A stretch of 31,288 bases of DNA, taken from the IMG/VR virus record IMGVR_UViG_3300044714_000019, positions 1 through 31,288 of that record; one strand, written 5' to 3'. This document shows, in pieces, positions 8,150 to 14,411 of this stretch. Below the pieces are notes generated by a model. The model worked only from the letters and a program-made list of their open reading frames with translations. It had not been told where the DNA came from and did no database searches. Position numbers and translations under genes: made by a program. Numbering within the stretch: position 1 is the first letter of the stretch; every line of letters begins with the position of its first letter. Source of the DNA: a virus.

Positions 8150-8604
8150 AACCACTAATCCTTCTCGCTCTCTGGGCAGGGCCTTTAGCAGCTTCTCTTT
8201 CAGCTACCCCTTGGTACAAAGACAAGAAAGTCTGGGTCGTCATCGGCTCGTCTATCGCGTCCTCAGCGGTAGCGACGAAAGAAGCGCACGACTGTCGCCT
8301 GCGCGAAGGAATTTCTTTCTGCTCCGGGGGTTACGGACCCTTCGCTGCACGTGAAGCAGTTCGGATGGGCGGAACAATCGGCCTCGACGCGCTTGGCTTG
8401 TGGGGCGGTCATCTAGGCATCAAAGAATGGCCCGCTCTGCCCCTCGGCAATACGATCTACAACGCCTACGACGCATACGACCAAACAATCAAAGATTGTC
8501 CAGCGGGGCAGTGGCCTGTCTACGGCACAAAATACAACTGCACGGGAGGATGGAAAGGCTATGAGAAACCTAATCTTAGCGGCATTGCTTTCGTTCGCCA
8601 CTAG
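8146..8604 (+). CDS. Exported protein with a conserved-looking Cys pattern, unknown
   Basis: This 152-residue protein is chosen from ATG 8146, which has AAAGGAG upstream and overlaps the previous stop as ATGA. Residues 1-20 form a signal peptide (MKPLILLALWAGPLAASLSA). A second hydrophobic stretch (WVVIGSSIASSAVAT, about 30-44) may be a membrane anchor. The remainder has four cysteines (DCRLREGISFC, DCPAGQW, NCTGGW) and Gly-rich turns. The end of the gene contains the start of the next (44-base overlap). It may be a periplasmic or membrane-bound protein; the family is not recognised. Confidence 0.62.
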   Translation: MKPLILLALWAGPLAASLSATPWYKDKKVWVVIGSSIASSAVATKEAHDCRLREGISFCSGGYGPFAAREAVRMGGTIGLDALGLWGGHLGIKEWPALPLGNTIYNAYDAYDQTIKDCPAGQWPVYGTKYNCTGGWKGYEKPNLSGIAFVRH

Positions 8605-9346
8605 CGCGCTCGCGCAGACCCCCGTCGCGATCCAGAACTCGAACTTTCAATCTCCCGTCACGTTCACAAACATCGACCCGTCCGGCGCTGCTGCTGGCAG
8701 CCAGTGGGAATCTGGGACTATTCCTAGTTGGATTGTAGGTCCAGGTATCGCAGGTATCCAACAACTTGTCTCAGTTTGTGGCGTGAATATCCCTCAAGGC
8801 GCATTTTCTAACGGGGCGACCATAACGCAGGATGTTGGACCGCAACAGGCAGGAATGTACGTGCTTACCGTGGGCATCTGTAATCGTTCTGATATTTCTG
8901 GAGCTACCTACACACTCAGTCTTAGCGGCTGCAACGAATCGGCGCTGAACTCAACCATTCCACCGGGAACAATCCAAAACGTCACGCTGTCTTGCCCGAT
9001 CTCGAATCCCTCCGGCGACAACATCATTGGCCTCGGCTGCTCGGGCGGTCAGTGCGATTTTTCCAGTGTAGCGCTTACGTTCACGCCGGCAGGTCCGTAC
9101 GTTTTCGTCCTTCCCACTTGCGGCGCGAGCACCTGCACCTTCACCTTTCCAATCGCGAACGCTTCGTCGCTTCCCGCTTGCAGCTCAGCAGATGGTACGT
9201 GCTCTCTCTCTATCCAGGTCTGCGATACGAGCGTAACGCCAGCTAACTGTCTAACGCTCTCGACTACCGGCGCGATCAACATCGTCAAGAACAGTTCCAC
9301 GAACGGCCAGACGGTTACTCCGCTCGTGACGGCGACAAGCCCATGA
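8561..9346 (+). CDS. Secreted Cys-rich beta-sandwich protein, possible carbohydrate-binding
   Basis: This 261-residue protein has a canonical signal peptide (MRNLILAALLSFATSALA, cut before QTPVA). The mature part begins with NSNFQSPVTF and then GTIPSWI. This resembles the first strand of secreted galactose-binding-like domains that start with a [DN]-x-x-F-E-x-P motif and a Pro-x-Trp. At least ten cysteines occur in pairs (CGVNIP, CNRSD, SGCNES, LSCPIS, LGCSGGQC, CGASTC), favouring disulfide-bonded extracellular folding. The ending is ATGA with the next gene. Function as an exported adhesin or surface protein is an inference from the signal, composition and its place beside two fibre-like proteins. 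Confidence 0.62.
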   Translation: MRNLILAALLSFATSALAQTPVAIQNSNFQSPVTFTNIDPSGAAAGSQWESGTIPSWIVGPGIAGIQQLVSVCGVNIPQGAFSNGATITQDVGPQQAGMYVLTVGICNRSDISGATYTLSLSGCNESALNSTIPPGTIQNVTLSCPISNPSGDNIIGLGCSGGQCDFSSVALTFTPAGPYVFVLPTCGASTCTFTFPIANASSLPACSSADGTCSLSIQVCDTSVTPANCLTLSTTGAINIVKNSSTNGQTVTPLVTATSP

Positions 9347-9564
9347 TAGCCCTCTGCCTGCTTTTACACATTCACTGCCACAAGGAATCAGGTATGTTCA
9401 CGATTCGGGAGCACGGAACGGCTACAGTATATTTCGAGAAGGAGTTTAAAAAAGTTCCGGCCTGTTCAGTTACGAACGCTATTCCGGGCAACCGAAGCGC
9501 GAAGATGTTTCAAATTCACGTTATAGGCAAAGCAGGTACTCTCGTAACGTGGCAGTGCAAATGA
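9343..9564 (+). CDS. Small exported beta protein, unknown
   Basis: This 73-residue protein starts MIALCLLLHIHCHKESG, a short hydrophobic leader with cysteines that may be a signal or lipoprotein leader. It then gives a single beta-rich unit (TATVYFEKEFKKVPACSVTN...IHVIGKAGTLVTWQC). The pattern of F-x-K-x-F-x-x-x-P followed by a C-terminal W-x-C resembles the single beta-sandwich tips found at the ends of phage fibres, by my reading only. It is ATGA-coupled at both ends. Confidence 0.52.
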   Translation: MIALCLLLHIHCHKESGMFTIREHGTATVYFEKEFKKVPACSVTNAIPGNRSAKMFQIHVIGKAGTLVTWQCK

Positions 9565-9713
9565 AGCCAAAACTCACAGCACTAGAAATCAGGCTTCTCC
9601 ATGCCTTGCAGATCTACACCCGCGAGGCGAGTGTAGAGACGGCGCTTGACCGCATCAACAAGGACAGGAACAAGCGCATAAGGGAGCGGAACAGGAAGCC
9701 CAAGCATGATTGA
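9561..9713 (+). CDS. 50-residue basic helical protein, unknown
   Basis: ATG 9561 overlaps the previous stop (TGCAAATGA) and the frame runs to TGA at 9711-9713, overlapping the next ATG (9706) by eight bases. The product (MKPKLTALEIRLLHALQIYT...) is helical with a very basic tail rich in Arg/Lys (DRNKRIRERNRKPK). It is included because of the start/stop coupling on both sides. Function unknown. Confidence 0.5.
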   Translation: MKPKLTALEIRLLHALQIYTREASVETALDRINKDRNKRIRERNRKPKHD

Positions 9714-10029
9714 GCCAAGCGTTGCATGGCTGGGACTCTTTACGACCATCGTGGTGACCGTGCCGCCGACGATCAATGCTCTGGTAAACTGGAGCATTGC
9801 CAAGAAAGCGGCTGTCGAGCAGCACAAGATTTTTGTAATTACGGAGAAGGTCCATACCCTCGTGAACAGCCAGTACGGGATAGCCCTGGCACTGATTGTC
9901 GAGAAGGCTGCCCGAATTTATGAGATAAGCAGAAGCGCGGCCGACAAAGCAGACCTCGACAACGCAAAGATGAAACTAGCAGAGCATGAAGCGAAGCAGA
10001 AAGTGGTGGATGACGGAGAAGCAGCGTAG
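9706..10029 (+). CDS. Small membrane protein with charged helical tail (lysis-region type)
   Basis: This 107-residue protein has one N-terminal membrane segment (about residues 6-29, AWLGLFTTIVVTVPPTINAL) and a long charged helix in the C-terminal half (DKADLDNAKMKLAEHEAKQK). It starts inside the end of the 50-residue gene before it. The arrangement beside another small membrane plus coiled-coil protein is what holin or inner-spanin genes look like in phages. No specific family is recognised, so the lysis role is contextual. Confidence 0.6.
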   Translation: MIEPSVAWLGLFTTIVVTVPPTINALVNWSIAKKAAVEQHKIFVITEKVHTLVNSQYGIALALIVEKAARIYEISRSAADKADLDNAKMKLAEHEAKQKVVDDGEAA

Positions 10030-10046
10030 CGGAGAGGCCCAGCCCA

Positions 10047-10271
10047 ATGAACTGGCCGGCCATAGAATTGGCAGTCGGTTTGATGATTATCGGTGCAGCC
10101 GTCAACTGGATTGTGATGGTATTGTTTTTCCGCTGGAAGCAGCGGGAAGCCGTGCCGGACGAAATTCACAAGGAAGTTGAATGCTTGCGAAACGATGTAA
10201 TTGGGTTGCGCGTGGAAATGGCGAGAATCAAAGGGCAGTTGAACTTCAAGACGTGGCGAAAGGAGAATTGA
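10047..10271 (+). CDS. Small membrane/coiled-coil protein, possible holin or inner spanin
   Basis: This 74-residue protein has a transmembrane helix at about 5-28 (LAVGLMIIGAAVNWIVMVLF). A basic stop-transfer follows (RWKQR), then an amphipathic coiled-coil helix (about 37-66, EIHKEVECLRNDVIGLRVEM). This single-pass, N-in layout is typical of inner spanins and some holins. A candidate outer-spanin lipoprotein is not obvious next to it. It ends one base before the next start. Confidence 0.58.
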   Translation: MNWPAIELAVGLMIIGAAVNWIVMVLFFRWKQREAVPDEIHKEVECLRNDVIGLRVEMARIKGQLNFKTWRKEN

Positions 10272-10272
10272 C

Positions 10273-10494
10273 ATGAGTATCGGGCCGAGTCCGGGAGAGA
10301 CGTACAAACTTCAGTGTATGGACAATGACGCTACGGGCGTGACACTAGCCAACGACGATGGCGTCAGCATGGTCCTCAACGGGCCAAACGTGAATGCGGG
10401 GTACTATGAAGTGGGCAAGTCTTATATCTTCCACGTGCGTCCTGTGGACGGCTATAAGCCTGATGGCGGCGCTGCAAAGAAACCCGCCCGCTAA
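10273..10494 (+). CDS. Small soluble protein, unknown
   Basis: This 73-residue acidic to neutral protein has a good ribosome binding site (AGGAG, seven bases before ATG). It is beta-rich (TYKLQCMDNDATGVTLANDD, YYEVGKSYIFHVRP) with a Lys/Pro-rich end, reminiscent of a small OB- or SH3-like barrel, but no family is recognised. The last 32 bases overlap the start chosen for the membrane protein downstream. Confidence 0.55.
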   Translation: MSIGPSPGETYKLQCMDNDATGVTLANDDGVSMVLNGPNVNAGYYEVGKSYIFHVRPVDGYKPDGGAAKKPAR

Positions 10495-11014
10495 TCTGGC
10501 GCGGTACCTTTGGGCGCAACTTGCTTCCATTCCGTTCATTTTCTGCACGGCATGGGCTTTCGGTGTGTGGTCAAGGCTGTACACCGTGGTCTATGCCGTG
10601 TTCACGGGACTGATTCTTTGCTGCGTTATCTTGATTGTTCTGGACTGCCTTAGCGGCAGACGTTACAGATTCAGGGCGGCGATGATTTCTTTTTTGCTAG
10701 CCGGGATGCTGGCAAAGCTGGCGCTGGGAGGCGTTTTAAGGCCCATGTCTGGCAGCCTGACTATTTCCATAGGGGAGGGCTTCGTTCTCGCTTGGGCGGG
10801 TATTCTGTGCCTCTCCCTTACCCCTTATACGCGGAGGCCAGACCTGATATTCCCACTTGGAGCTTTGTGGATGGTTCAAGCGGCTTATCGGTTTGGCTGG
10901 AGCATCAACTTTGCTCGCTGGCAGGAAGTGAATTGGATATTCCCTCCGGCACTTGGATGCGTTGTTTTTAGCTTGCTTGCGCTACGGCTAAGGAGCAAGA
11001 TGTGTGCGGTGTGA
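10463..11014 (+). CDS. Polytopic membrane protein, unknown
   Basis: From ATG 10463 this gives 183 residues with about five or six hydrophobic segments: ASIPFIFCTAWAFGVW, VVYAVFTGLILCCVILIVL, ISFLLAGMLAKLALGG, FVLAWAGILCLSL, LIFPLGALWMVQAAYRF, and a C-terminal ALGCVVFSLLALRL. An upstream in-frame ATG (10394) would add 23 residues wholly inside the previous gene, so I prefer 10463. It could be a host-envelope-modifying or exclusion protein; nothing in the sequence identifies the function. Confidence 0.55.
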   Translation: MAALQRNPPANLARYLWAQLASIPFIFCTAWAFGVWSRLYTVVYAVFTGLILCCVILIVLDCLSGRRYRFRAAMISFLLAGMLAKLALGGVLRPMSGSLTISIGEGFVLAWAGILCLSLTPYTRRPDLIFPLGALWMVQAAYRFGWSINFARWQEVNWIFPPALGCVVFSLLALRLRSKMCAV

Positions 11015-11204
11015 ACGGCCAAAATGCCCTTGCGGGAATGCTGAGATATCCGACTTGCAGACCGTGCTGATTGGCGGGGTTCAAATGCCCGTCCCTTTTT
11101 GCGAGAAAGCCATAGCGATCATGCAGAAAGAAATGGATGCATGGCCTAAGAACGCGAACAAAAAGCGAGATCCTAGCCGTGCTGGGCGGCGGAAGGGAGG
11201 ATAG
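11004..11204 (+). CDS. Small Cys-rich basic protein, possible zinc ribbon
   Basis: The frame begins with GTG 11004 inside the end of the membrane gene and gives 66 residues. The N-terminus has clustered cysteines (CERPKCPCGN), with another Cys near residue 33. The C-terminus is strongly basic (KKRDPSRAGRRKGG). A small zinc-binding, nucleic-acid-contacting protein is possible. No Shine-Dalgarno is obvious. A hairpin follows directly after its stop. Confidence 0.4.
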   Translation: MRCERPKCPCGNAEISDLQTVLIGGVQMPVPFCEKAIAIMQKEMDAWPKNANKKRDPSRAGRRKGG

Positions 11205-11210
11205 GGGGTA

Positions 11211-11242
11211 GGGCGCAGCTCGACCCGAATCTGGCTGCGCCC
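11211..11242 (+). terminator. Perfect 9-bp hairpin, weak terminator or leader structure
   Basis: GGGCGCAGC (11211-11219) pairs perfectly with GCTGCGCCC (11234-11242) around a 14-base loop. The following bases are TTCAAAACTTTT, not a clean U-run, so termination would be inefficient. It sits seven bases after one stop and 13 bases before the next ATG, which lacks a Shine-Dalgarno. It could equally modulate translation of the DUF5675-like gene. Confidence 0.4.
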
Positions 11243-11254
11243 TTCAAAACTTTT

Positions 11255-11707
11255 ATGGAACTTGTTTTAACACGAACGAAGCTCGACAGCAACAGTACAG
11301 AAGGGGAATTGTGCCTGTACGGCGACGGCCATCAGCTTTGCTATACCTTGGAACTCCCTGTCAAGGATGGCCTGCCGGGATCTGCAATCCCTCCCGGTCT
11401 ATACCAGATACGGCTGCTTCCCTCGCCCAAGTTCCAGCTAAGCACCGATCCTTGGGTAATGCAATATGCCGCTACTATTCCGCATGTCCTTGGCATTCCG
11501 AATCGCTCCGAGATCGAGATCCATTGGGGGAATGATGCCGCTGACACGGAAGGCTGTATCTTGGTAGGCCAGACGCAAGGAGTAGACTTTATTGGCGGCA
11601 GCCGCGAAGCCTTTGCCGCGCTTTATCCTTCCCTTTTGGCCGCACAGCAAGCGGGAGAGGCGATTACCTTGCAGGTCAACGGCGGAATACCCTTGCAGAA
11701 TGGCTAA
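11255..11707 (+). CDS. DUF5675-like protein, candidate lysis or wall-active enzyme
   Basis: This 150-residue protein shows the order of motifs I associate with the phage DUF5675 family: an N-terminal strand followed by CYTLELP near 29-35, IPPGLYQIRLLPS near 45-57, then IEIHWGN (His90, Asn93) and DTEGCILVG (Cys101). The His...Gly-Cys arrangement resembles the active site of L,D-transpeptidase-like enzymes, but catalysis is not established for this family. No standard endolysin is visible in the window, so a role in cell-wall processing or lysis is possible. There is no clear ribosome binding site; a 9-bp hairpin lies just upstream. Confidence 0.7.
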   Translation: MELVLTRTKLDSNSTEGELCLYGDGHQLCYTLELPVKDGLPGSAIPPGLYQIRLLPSPKFQLSTDPWVMQYAATIPHVLGIPNRSEIEIHWGNDAADTEGCILVGQTQGVDFIGGSREAFAALYPSLLAAQQAGEAITLQVNGGIPLQNG

Positions 11708-11728
11708 AACTGTGGAATCATCGCGCCA

Positions 11729-12007
11729 ATGAACGCGCAAATCAAGAACTTCCTGACTATTGCCCTCAAGAACGCTGTAAATGCTCTCCTGACCAGCTCC
11801 GCTCTGATGGCGCTCAACTGGGGCGCATTCAACTTCACATCCAAGGCTGGCTGGTGGAATCTTGCCAAAGTTTGCGCCAGCGTCATTGGCGCTCGCGAAG
11901 CAACTGTCTGGGGGCCTATTTTGCTCAAGTGGAGCGTAACTTCCAGCAATCCTGAAGCCGTCCGCACGCCGTCTGGGGGACTCGATGTACCAGCACCTAA
12001 GCCGTAG
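11729..12007 (+). CDS. Small phage protein, possible holin-like
   Basis: This 92-residue protein has moderately hydrophobic helices (FLTIALKNAVNALLTSSALM about 8-27, and ASVIGAREATVWGPILLKWS about 50-69) without a strong transmembrane score by eye. It follows the DUF5675-like gene and overlaps the Tat-signal gene by 23 bases. The closing Pro-rich tail (RTPSGGLDVPAPKP) is likely flexible. Holin-like or structural function cannot be told apart. Confidence 0.55.
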   Translation: MNAQIKNFLTIALKNAVNALLTSSALMALNWGAFNFTSKAGWWNLAKVCASVIGAREATVWGPILLKWSVTSSNPEAVRTPSGGLDVPAPKP

Positions 12008-12623
12008 GCTATTCATTCAACGCGCACCACTAACTGCCGCGGGCATGGTCATTGCCGTGGATGTAGCACTACTCAGTGAAGGCTGCACGGTTGGCGATGC
12101 GGTCATCAACATCCTCAACCTGATGGAACCAGCCGTAGCGGGCGTCTTGCCGATCGTGGCGCTCGCAGACCCTTCCTTGCAGGTGCCGGTTCAGGCTGTC
12201 ATTACTACATTTGATTCCGGTGTGACGCTGGTTACGAACCTCTACCATCAGTATGAAGCTACTGTGGCGGCCGGCAGTCCCAATCCAACTTTCTTGCAGG
12301 AGTTCAAGTCCGCGCTCTCTACGCTCAACACAGACACGATACAGATTTTGACGGTCGCCCATGTCACCGACCCGGCGCATGCTACGCTGATTCAGGACAT
12401 TGTTAGCGCTTTGACGCAGGAGATTGCGACGATCATCAGCATGTTCACGCCAGTGGCAAGCGCGGCGATGGCCCATACGACTGTCATTACCATTCCTTCT
12501 GTAGCGCACGCCAAGGCAGAGCAGAAAGCATTCAAGGCGAGGCTCTATGCCATTTACAGCCGCCAGACCGGAGACGCGGCTCTGGATGCACAGACGGCAA
12601 AGACTGCCAAGCAGTTTAAGTGA
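11985..12623 (+). CDS. Tat-signal, possibly lipoprotein, phage protein of unknown function
   Basis: This 212-residue protein begins MYQHLSRRLFIQRA, a near-perfect twin-arginine motif (S-R-R-x-F-I). A moderately hydrophobic core follows (TAAGMVIAVDVALL), then SEGCTVGD. The Cys could be a lipid site, but the preceding S-E-G is not a standard lipobox. The mature part is a long Ala/Thr/Val-rich helical protein (about 40-165) ending in a Lys/Ala-rich helix. GGGGG lies five bases before the start. The stop overlaps a tiny membrane gene. By family knowledge Tat exports folded proteins; why a phage protein would use it is not shown. Confidence 0.6.
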   Translation: MYQHLSRRLFIQRAPLTAAGMVIAVDVALLSEGCTVGDAVINILNLMEPAVAGVLPIVALADPSLQVPVQAVITTFDSGVTLVTNLYHQYEATVAAGSPNPTFLQEFKSALSTLNTDTIQILTVAHVTDPAHATLIQDIVSALTQEIATIISMFTPVASAAMAHTTVITIPSVAHAKAEQKAFKARLYAIYSRQTGDAALDAQTAKTAKQFK

Positions 12624-12727
12624 TGGGCTACATCAGCGTATTGCTGTTCCCAGCGCTCTATGCGCTCATCAGCCTTGGCTGGCTCTGGCTGGCGGTGAAG
12701 GTTGTGAAGCATTCTTGGCGCGGGTGA
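12623..12727 (+). CDS. 34-residue single-pass membrane protein
   Basis: ATG 12623 overlaps the previous stop (TGATG) and the frame ends TGA 12725-12727. Almost the whole product is one hydrophobic helix (ISVLLFPALYALISLGWLWL) with a basic end (KVVKHSWRG), predicting an N-out/C-in or N-in orientation with positive cytoplasmic tail. It is a plausible lysis-regulating or holin-partner microprotein by context. Confidence 0.5.
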   Translation: MGYISVLLFPALYALISLGWLWLAVKVVKHSWRG

Positions 12728-12774
12728 CTAAAATCGAACAGACACTTTCCCGGCCCGGAGAGTAGAGTGAGACC

Positions 12775-12924
12775 ATGAACCTACATGAAATCTTTTTGGT
12801 TGTCGCGGTCGTCCTATTCGCTATCGGCGGCTTCACTTATCGGGGAGACCCGAACTATCCGTGGAGCTGGAGGCTGGTTAGCGCCGGTCTGTGCTTCTTT
12901 GCAGGCAGTTTTCTAATCCGATGA
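12775..12924 (+). CDS. 49-residue membrane protein
   Basis: The frame from ATG 12775 gives MNLHEIFLVVAVVLFAIGG, then a polar hinge (YRGDPNYPWSW) and a second hydrophobic segment (LVSAGLCFFAGSFLI) ending Arg-stop. The two-helix hairpin topology is typical of small holins. The stop overlaps the next start as ATGA (12921). Included on composition and coupling. Confidence 0.55.
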   Translation: MNLHEIFLVVAVVLFAIGGFTYRGDPNYPWSWRLVSAGLCFFAGSFLIR

Positions 12925-13406
12925 GAGACTGGCAAGAACTCAGCAAGGAAGAACAGCAGATTCATTTGCTGAAAGAAATCCTTGCCGAGCTAAAGACTAT
13001 CAATGAGACCCTGGAATCAGACGAACAGCAGCCGCAGGTCACGGATTTCGTTCTAAATCAAATTATCAAAGGAGAAGCAATGGCCATCAATGGGACAGTA
13101 CCGGGAGCAACAAGTGAGTTTCAAATTGGGCTAGTGCCTGCCACGGGCGCGGTGCCCTTGCAGTCAGGGCCTACCGTCACGGTAGATGACACGCTCGTAA
13201 CGCTTAGCGCGGTCATCACGGATGCGGCAGGCAATACGCTGACGTTCACGGCGGCTACGGTAGCGACTGACACGGCACCGTCCTACAATGTGACTGTTTC
13301 GGGCGTCAATGGAGCCGGAGCGACCATCACGCACAAATTCAATGTGCCGTTCTTGCCCGTGCCAGTGACGCAAATAACAGATTTCTCGCTCAACCAGCTC
13401 AGCTAG
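12921..13406 (+). CDS. Coiled-coil plus Ig-like protein with a probable internal start
   Basis: ATG 12921 overlaps the previous stop as ATGA and gives 161 residues. Residues 1-40 are a charged coiled coil (DWQELSKEEQQIHLLKEILA). A second in-frame ATG at 13080 has AAAGGAG correctly spaced before it and would give a 108-residue product that is just the Thr/Val-rich beta domain, Ig-like or Big-like in composition. The motif VTDFVLNQI before the internal start recurs as ITDFSLNQL at the C-terminus. It is the last gene of the rightward unit, closed by the terminator at 13414-13444. A decoration or adhesion role is possible. Confidence 0.65.
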   Translation: MRDWQELSKEEQQIHLLKEILAELKTINETLESDEQQPQVTDFVLNQIIKGEAMAINGTVPGATSEFQIGLVPATGAVPLQSGPTVTVDDTLVTLSAVITDAAGNTLTFTAATVATDTAPSYNVTVSGVNGAGATITHKFNVPFLPVPVTQITDFSLNQLS

Positions 13407-13588
13407 GGCTTAGAAGGCTCGGCAGGCGGTTGCTGGGCCTTTTGTGTGCCCATCCGGACGCCAATCTGGCCCCACGGCTCCACTCGCCACTCCTTCCCGC
13501 AATCCTGACAAACGTGCATCCTTCCGGTCGTAGGCCCCGGTATCGGCGTTCTCTTCACTAGCGTTACGCATTGGCATGTGTCGCTCAT
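13403..13588 (-). CDS. Small zinc-ribbon-like protein
   Basis: This 61-residue protein has two Cys pairs, C-Q-C near the N-terminus and CQDCGKEW at about residues 27-34, as in a small zinc ribbon. A flexible Gln/Pro-rich end follows. AAGGAGAACGG precedes its ATG at a good distance. It is the last leftward gene and its stop overlaps the stop of the rightward unit by four bases. Function unknown; nucleic-acid or protein binding is plausible. Confidence 0.6.
   Translation of the reverse strand: MSDTCQCVTLVKRTPIPGPTTGRMHVCQDCGKEWRVEPWGQIGVRMGTQKAQQPPAEPSKP
13414..13444 (+). terminator. Rho-independent terminator of the rightward late unit
   Basis: AAGGCTCGGCA (13414-13424) pairs with TGCTGGGCCTT (13431-13441) through 11 bp including two G-U pairs. 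The loop is GGCGGT, followed by TTTTGTGTG. It lies eight bases after the last rightward stop (13406) and inside the C-terminal codons of the leftward gene 13403-13588, at a point of convergent transcription. Confidence 0.68.
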
Positions 13589-13649
13589 CCGTTCTCCTTC
13601 CCCGGCTCCCGGTCAAACATTCTTCGGTGTTAACTTAATAGCTGTTGCC

Positions 13650-13877
13650 TTACTCAGTTTCCGGTGACACTTCTTTGCCCAGAATCATGGAGAAATCCTG
13701 TCCGATGAGTTTCTCTTGCGTGCTCGGCAGTAACTTGTTCCACTTCAGCTTGCTTTCGTGGTCTACCAAGCCGGAACCTTGGCCCCACACTCGCGCATAG
13801 ACCAAAACAGCCCTACGGTCAACCGCGCTCAAGCGGTCCCAAATCTTGCGATACAGATTGCCCACGCTAGTTCTCAT
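13650..13877 (-). CDS. Small basic phage protein, unknown
   Basis: This 75-residue protein has GGAGGGG four bases before ATG 13877. It is helical and basic at the start (NLYRKIWDRLSAVDRRAVLV), then mixed, with an acidic end. No motif is recognised. It lies in series with the leftward genes, 21 bases downstream of the previous stop. Confidence 0.55.
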   Translation of the reverse strand: MRTSVGNLYRKIWDRLSAVDRRAVLVYARVWGQGSGLVDHESKLKWNKLLPSTQEKLIGQDFSMILGKEVSPETE

Positions 13878-13898
13878 GCATCCCCTCCGACTGTTTGC

Positions 13899-14411
13899 CT
13901 ACTGCTTTGCCTGCCCCTTCGTTGGCGCTCCCGGTTGAGCCAGCCATTCGTCTATGCGATTTGCAACAATCATGCGGGTGTGCTCTATCGACCTCGGTTG
14001 GCTGCCTATCGTGTCGCAGAGCACGTCAGCGATTATTTCTTGCACCAACTTTTCAGGAACTGTCTGCGCCTCCCGCGTCCCCGGCGCTCCTTTGGCGGCC
14101 AGCTTCTCGAAACTGAGCCATGCGGCATTAATTGCTTTTGAGATTACATCCTTGTGGACATGTACGCGACCATCGCTATCCACTGTCCAGCCGTCTACCG
14201 TTTCTTTGGCTACTCGTAGCGCTTCCCGCAACTCGCTCATCGGCTCGCGGGCTGCGCTTTGTGTGATATTTGGTCCTTCATAGTCTGAACCTTCGACTTT
14301 CCAAAAAGCCTCGTACATGGCTTGCATGGCTTTTTGCGCCCCCTTGCCGGAAACCGTCTTACTTAAACCATTGGCAAATGTAATCGTGATACTTTCAATT
14401 TCCTCATTCAT
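13899..14411 (-). CDS. Unknown soluble phage protein
   Basis: From ATG 14411 (AAGGAGGG upstream) the product is 170 residues. A longer reading from 14486 would add 25 residues overlapping the preceding gene. The start overlaps the preceding stop by four bases. N-terminal residues (EEIESITITFANGLSKTVSG) look like a short beta hairpin; the rest is helical (ELREALRVAKETVDGWTVDS, EKLVQEIIADVLCDTIGS). No enzymatic motif is apparent. Confidence 0.6.
   Translation of the reverse strand: MNEEIESITITFANGLSKTVSGKGAQKAMQAMYEAFWKVEGSDYEGPNITQSAAREPMSELREALRVAKETVDGWTVDSDGRVHVHKDVISKAINAAWLSFEKLAAKGAPGTREAQTVPEKLVQEIIADVLCDTIGSQPRSIEHTRMIVANRIDEWLAQPGAPTKGQAKQ

Noticed and set aside
13410-13616. Second leftward frame overlapping the zinc-ribbon-like gene
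   Set aside because: The other frame has CxC/CxxC pairs and a proper ribosome site; this one does not.
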